From Ruminococcus sp. CAG:254 (GTDB lineage Bacteria; Bacillota; Clostridia; Oscillospirales; Ruminococcaceae): 8,144 bases of DNA. The number at the start of each line of letters is the position of its first letter. The first letter of the stretch is position 1. The stretch covers positions 1 through 8,144 of the forward strand of contig HF997835.1 in NCBI GenBank assembly GCA_000433635.1, in the 5' to 3' direction. Below the pieces are notes generated by a model. The model did not search any database. It worked only from the letters and a program-made list of their open reading frames with translations, and was not told the DNA's origin. Positions 6,064 to 8,144 of the stretch are shown piece by piece. Both the position numbers and the translations under genes were made by a program.

Positions 6064-8010
6064 ATGAGTCAACTGCAACTGAAAGACGGCAGTTTCCGAG
6101 AATTTACCCCGGGTCAGTCTGCCGCAGAAATTGTAAAAGGAATCGGCATGGGACTGTATAAGGCTGCTTGCTGCGTCAAGATCAATGGCGAAGTCTGTGA
6201 CCTGCGTACCCCTATTACCGAAGACTGCACCTTTGAAGTCTGCACCTTCGATGACCCAGACGGCAAGAAAACCTTCTGGCACACGGCTTCTCATGTCCTC
6301 GCTCAGGCGGTTAAACGGCTGTATCCAAACGCAAAGCTTGCGATTGGCCCGGCAATCGACAGCGGTTTCTACTATGATTTCGATGTAGAAAAACCGTTTA
6401 CCGCAGAAGAACTGCGGAAAATCGAAGCAGAAATGAAGAAAATCGTCAAGGAAAATGCAGAACTGGAACAGTTCACACTCTCCCCAGACGAAGCCATTTC
6501 TTTCCTGAAAGAACAGGATGAACCGTACAAGGTAGAACTCTGTGAAGAACACGCTGGCAAGGGCGAACCGATTTCGTTCTATCGGCAAGGTGAATTTACT
6601 GACCTCTGTGCTGGTCCACACCTGATGAAAACCGGTGTCATCAAGGCATTCAAGCTGCTCTCCTGCACTGGTGCTTACTGGAGAGGCTCGGAAAAGAACA
6701 AGATGCTCTCTCGTGTTTATGCCATCGCTTTCCCGAAAGCTTCCATGCTGGACGAACACCTGAAGCAGCTCGAAGAAGCAAAAATGCGGGATCACAACAA
6801 GCTGGGCAGAGAACTGGAATACTTCACAACTGTTGACGTGGTTGGTCAGGGTCTGCCGATTCTGTTGCCGAAGGGTGCAAGAGTCGTACAGCTGTTACAG
6901 CGTTGGGTCGAAGATGTGGAACAGTCCAAGGGCTGCCTGCTGACCAAAACACCGCTGATGGCAAAACGGGAATTCTATAAGATTTCCGGTCACTGGGATC
7001 ACTATCTGGATGGCATGTTCATTCTGGGCGACCCATACGACGAAACGAAGGAATGTTTCGCTCTGCGTCCGATGACCTGCCCGTTCCAGTATCAGGTTTA
7101 TTTGAATCGTGCTCGTTCCTATCGGGATTTGCCGATGCGGTTGGTTGAAACTTCCACCCTATTCCGGAACGAAGACAGCGGCGAAATGCACGGCTTGATT
7201 CGTGTTCGGCAGTTCACCATCTCCGAAGGTCACTATATTCTCCGTCCGGATCAGCTGGAAGAAGAATTCAAGGGCTGTCTGGAACTGGCAAAGTACTTCC
7301 TCGGTACGGTTGGCTTGCTGGATGACTGCACTTTCCGGTTCTCTCAGTGGGATCCGGCAAACCCGAACAACAAGTACGAAGGTACAAAGGAACAATGGGA
7401 AGAAGCACAGCGTGTTATGGGCAACATCCTCGACCATCTCGGTTTGGATTACACCATCGGTATCGACGAAGCTGCCTTCTATGGTCCGAAGCTGGATATT
7501 CAGTATAAGAATGTTTACGGCAAGGAAGACACACTTGTTACCATTCAGATTGATATGCTGCTGGCTCAGCGGTTCGGTATGTATTACACCGATACAGACG
7601 GACAGAAGAAGCTGCCGTATATCATTCACAGAACCTCTTTGGGCTGCTATGAACGGACACTGGCATATATGATTGAACACTTTGCTGGTGCAATGCCGTT
7701 GTGGATTGCTCCGGAACAGGTTCGCTTGATTCCAATTGCAGACCGTCACCTCGATTATACCTATGAAGTTCTGCATCAGTTACAGGCTGCTGGTCTGCGG
7801 TGCGAAGTAGATAGCCGTGCAGAAAAGGTTGGCTATAAGATTCGGCAGGCAGTACTGGAAAAAGTGCCGTATATGATTACCATCGGCGACAACGAAGTGG
7901 AACAGAAAACGGTTGCGGTTCGTTCCAGAAAGAATGGCGATTTGGGCAGCATGCAGCTGGATGATTTGCTGGCAAAGCTGAAAGAAGAAGTCGATACCAA
8001 GGCAAAGTAA
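6064..8010 (+). CDS. thrS: Threonyl-tRNA synthetase (class II)
   Basis: Charges tRNA-Thr with threonine in the cytoplasm and edits mischarged Ser-tRNA-Thr. The 648 residues match full-length bacterial ThrRS. Domains in order: TGS (about 1-61); the editing domain (about 62-225) with HTASH (His73, His77) and DLCAGPH (Cys182, His186), at the same numbers as in E. coli; the class II catalytic core (about 240-535); and the HGTP anticodon-binding domain (about 545-640). Zinc ligands are visible as Cys339, His390 and His522. Motif 2 is FRNEDSGEMHG with Arg368; motif 3 is GCYERTLA. The core reads MTCPFQYQ and FTISEGH where E. coli-type enzymes have MNCPGH and FTQDDAH, which points to a variant ThrRS subfamily. 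AAGGAG (6048-6053) lies 10 nt before ATG. Expression is predicted to be controlled by the upstream T-box. Confidence 0.98.
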   Translation: MSQLQLKDGSFREFTPGQSAAEIVKGIGMGLYKAACCVKINGEVCDLRTPITEDCTFEVCTFDDPDGKKTFWHTASHVLAQAVKRLYPNAKLAIGPAIDSGFYYDFDVEKPFTAEELRKIEAEMKKIVKENAELEQFTLSPDEAISFLKEQDEPYKVELCEEHAGKGEPISFYRQGEFTDLCAGPHLMKTGVIKAFKLLSCTGAYWRGSEKNKMLSRVYAIAFPKASMLDEHLKQLEEAKMRDHNKLGRELEYFTTVDVVGQGLPILLPKGARVVQLLQRWVEDVEQSKGCLLTKTPLMAKREFYKISGHWDHYLDGMFILGDPYDETKECFALRPMTCPFQYQVYLNRARSYRDLPMRLVETSTLFRNEDSGEMHGLIRVRQFTISEGHYILRPDQLEEEFKGCLELAKYFLGTVGLLDDCTFRFSQWDPANPNNKYEGTKEQWEEAQRVMGNILDHLGLDYTIGIDEAAFYGPKLDIQYKNVYGKEDTLVTIQIDMLLAQRFGMYYTDTDGQKKLPYIIHRTSLGCYERTLAYMIEHFAGAMPLWIAPEQVRLIPIADRHLDYTYEVLHQLQAAGLRCEVDSRAEKVGYKIRQAVLEKVPYMITIGDNEVEQKTVAVRSRKNGDLGSMQLDDLLAKLKEEVDTKAK

Positions 8011-8042
8011 GCAGTTGCCTTGACAAAATCGCAATCAATCGA

Positions 8043-8084
8043 AAAAGCGTCTGGTGGGAGATTCTCACCGGACGCTTTTGTTTT
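8043..8084 (+). terminator. Intrinsic terminator of thrS, possibly bidirectional
   Basis: AAAAGCGTCTGGTG (8043-8056) pairs along its whole length with CACCGGACGCTTTT (8066-8079), with one T-G wobble, and the T-rich tail TTTTGTTTT runs to 8084. It starts 32 bp after the thrS stop codon. Five As at 8042-8046 give a U-run on the other strand, so it could also end a convergent transcript entering from the right. Confidence 0.92.
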
Positions 8085-8102
8085 GAAAAGAATGCAAAAT
8101 AC

Positions 8103-8143
8103 GAGCCGTAGGCAACTAAAAAGTTTTTCGGTGCAGCAGTTTT
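8103..8143 (+). repeat. Right copy of the 41-bp repeat
   Basis: Matches the reverse complement of 1-41 at 39 of 41 positions. It lies just beyond the thrS terminator and faces outward, the same placement relative to its upstream gene as the left copy has to pth. The two differences fit conserved folding: one is in the three-base loop of GCC-GTA-GGC, and the other turns a C-G pair of the inner stem into T-G. It may extend beyond the window. Confidence 0.8.
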
Positions 8144-8144
8144 T

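Noticed and set aside
6058..6795. A 245-codon minus-strand frame over the start of thrS
   Set aside because: Codon-aligned antisense shadow of the TGS and editing domains of thrS.
1..8144. Composite transposon or integron interpretation of the inverted end repeats
   Set aside because: There is no transposase, integrase or target-site duplication in view, and the enclosed genes are core housekeeping. A dispersed repeat at contig ends is simpler.
1..8144. CRISPR arrays, tRNA or rRNA genes
   Set aside because: I read for regularly spaced direct repeats and for tRNA-like cloverleaf and 3' CCA patterns and found none.

Overview
This 8.1 kb window looks like chromosomal DNA from a Gram-positive anaerobe of the Clostridia, most likely Oscillospiraceae/Ruminococcaceae. 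The basis is a T-box leader in front of thrS, a PPi-dependent pyruvate phosphate dikinase, strong AGGAGG-type ribosome sites, moderate base composition, and protein sequences that resemble that group from memory. The family-level placement is inference; no 16S or ribosomal protein marker is present.

Layout. Positions 1-41 and 8103-8143 are outward-facing copies of one 41-bp repeat, so the window is framed by inverted repeats and may be a contig broken at them. On the minus strand are pth (107-730) and, upstream of it, glmU (831-2225), separated by a 100-bp gap with overlapping hairpins. A 328-bp divergent intergenic region (2226-2553) carries promoters for glmU and ppdK. On the plus strand are ppdK (2554-5190), an 873-bp non-coding interval, and thrS (6064-8010). 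The interval holds a strong terminator for ppdK, a well-formed sigma-A-type promoter, and a T-box riboswitch of about 450 nt ending in an intrinsic terminator. A second strong terminator follows thrS.

Function. All four proteins are housekeeping enzymes: GlmU makes UDP-GlcNAc for the cell wall, Pth recycles peptidyl-tRNA, PpdK interconverts PEP and pyruvate, and ThrS charges tRNA-Thr. ppdK and thrS are separate transcription units. thrS is predicted to be switched on by uncharged tRNA-Thr through the T-box. I found no evidence for a new multi-gene system. The most interesting material is non-coding: the end repeats, the long T-box leader with its promoter-proximal hairpin, a short imperfect direct repeat, and structured intergenic or leader hairpins. 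ThrS also carries variant active-site motifs.
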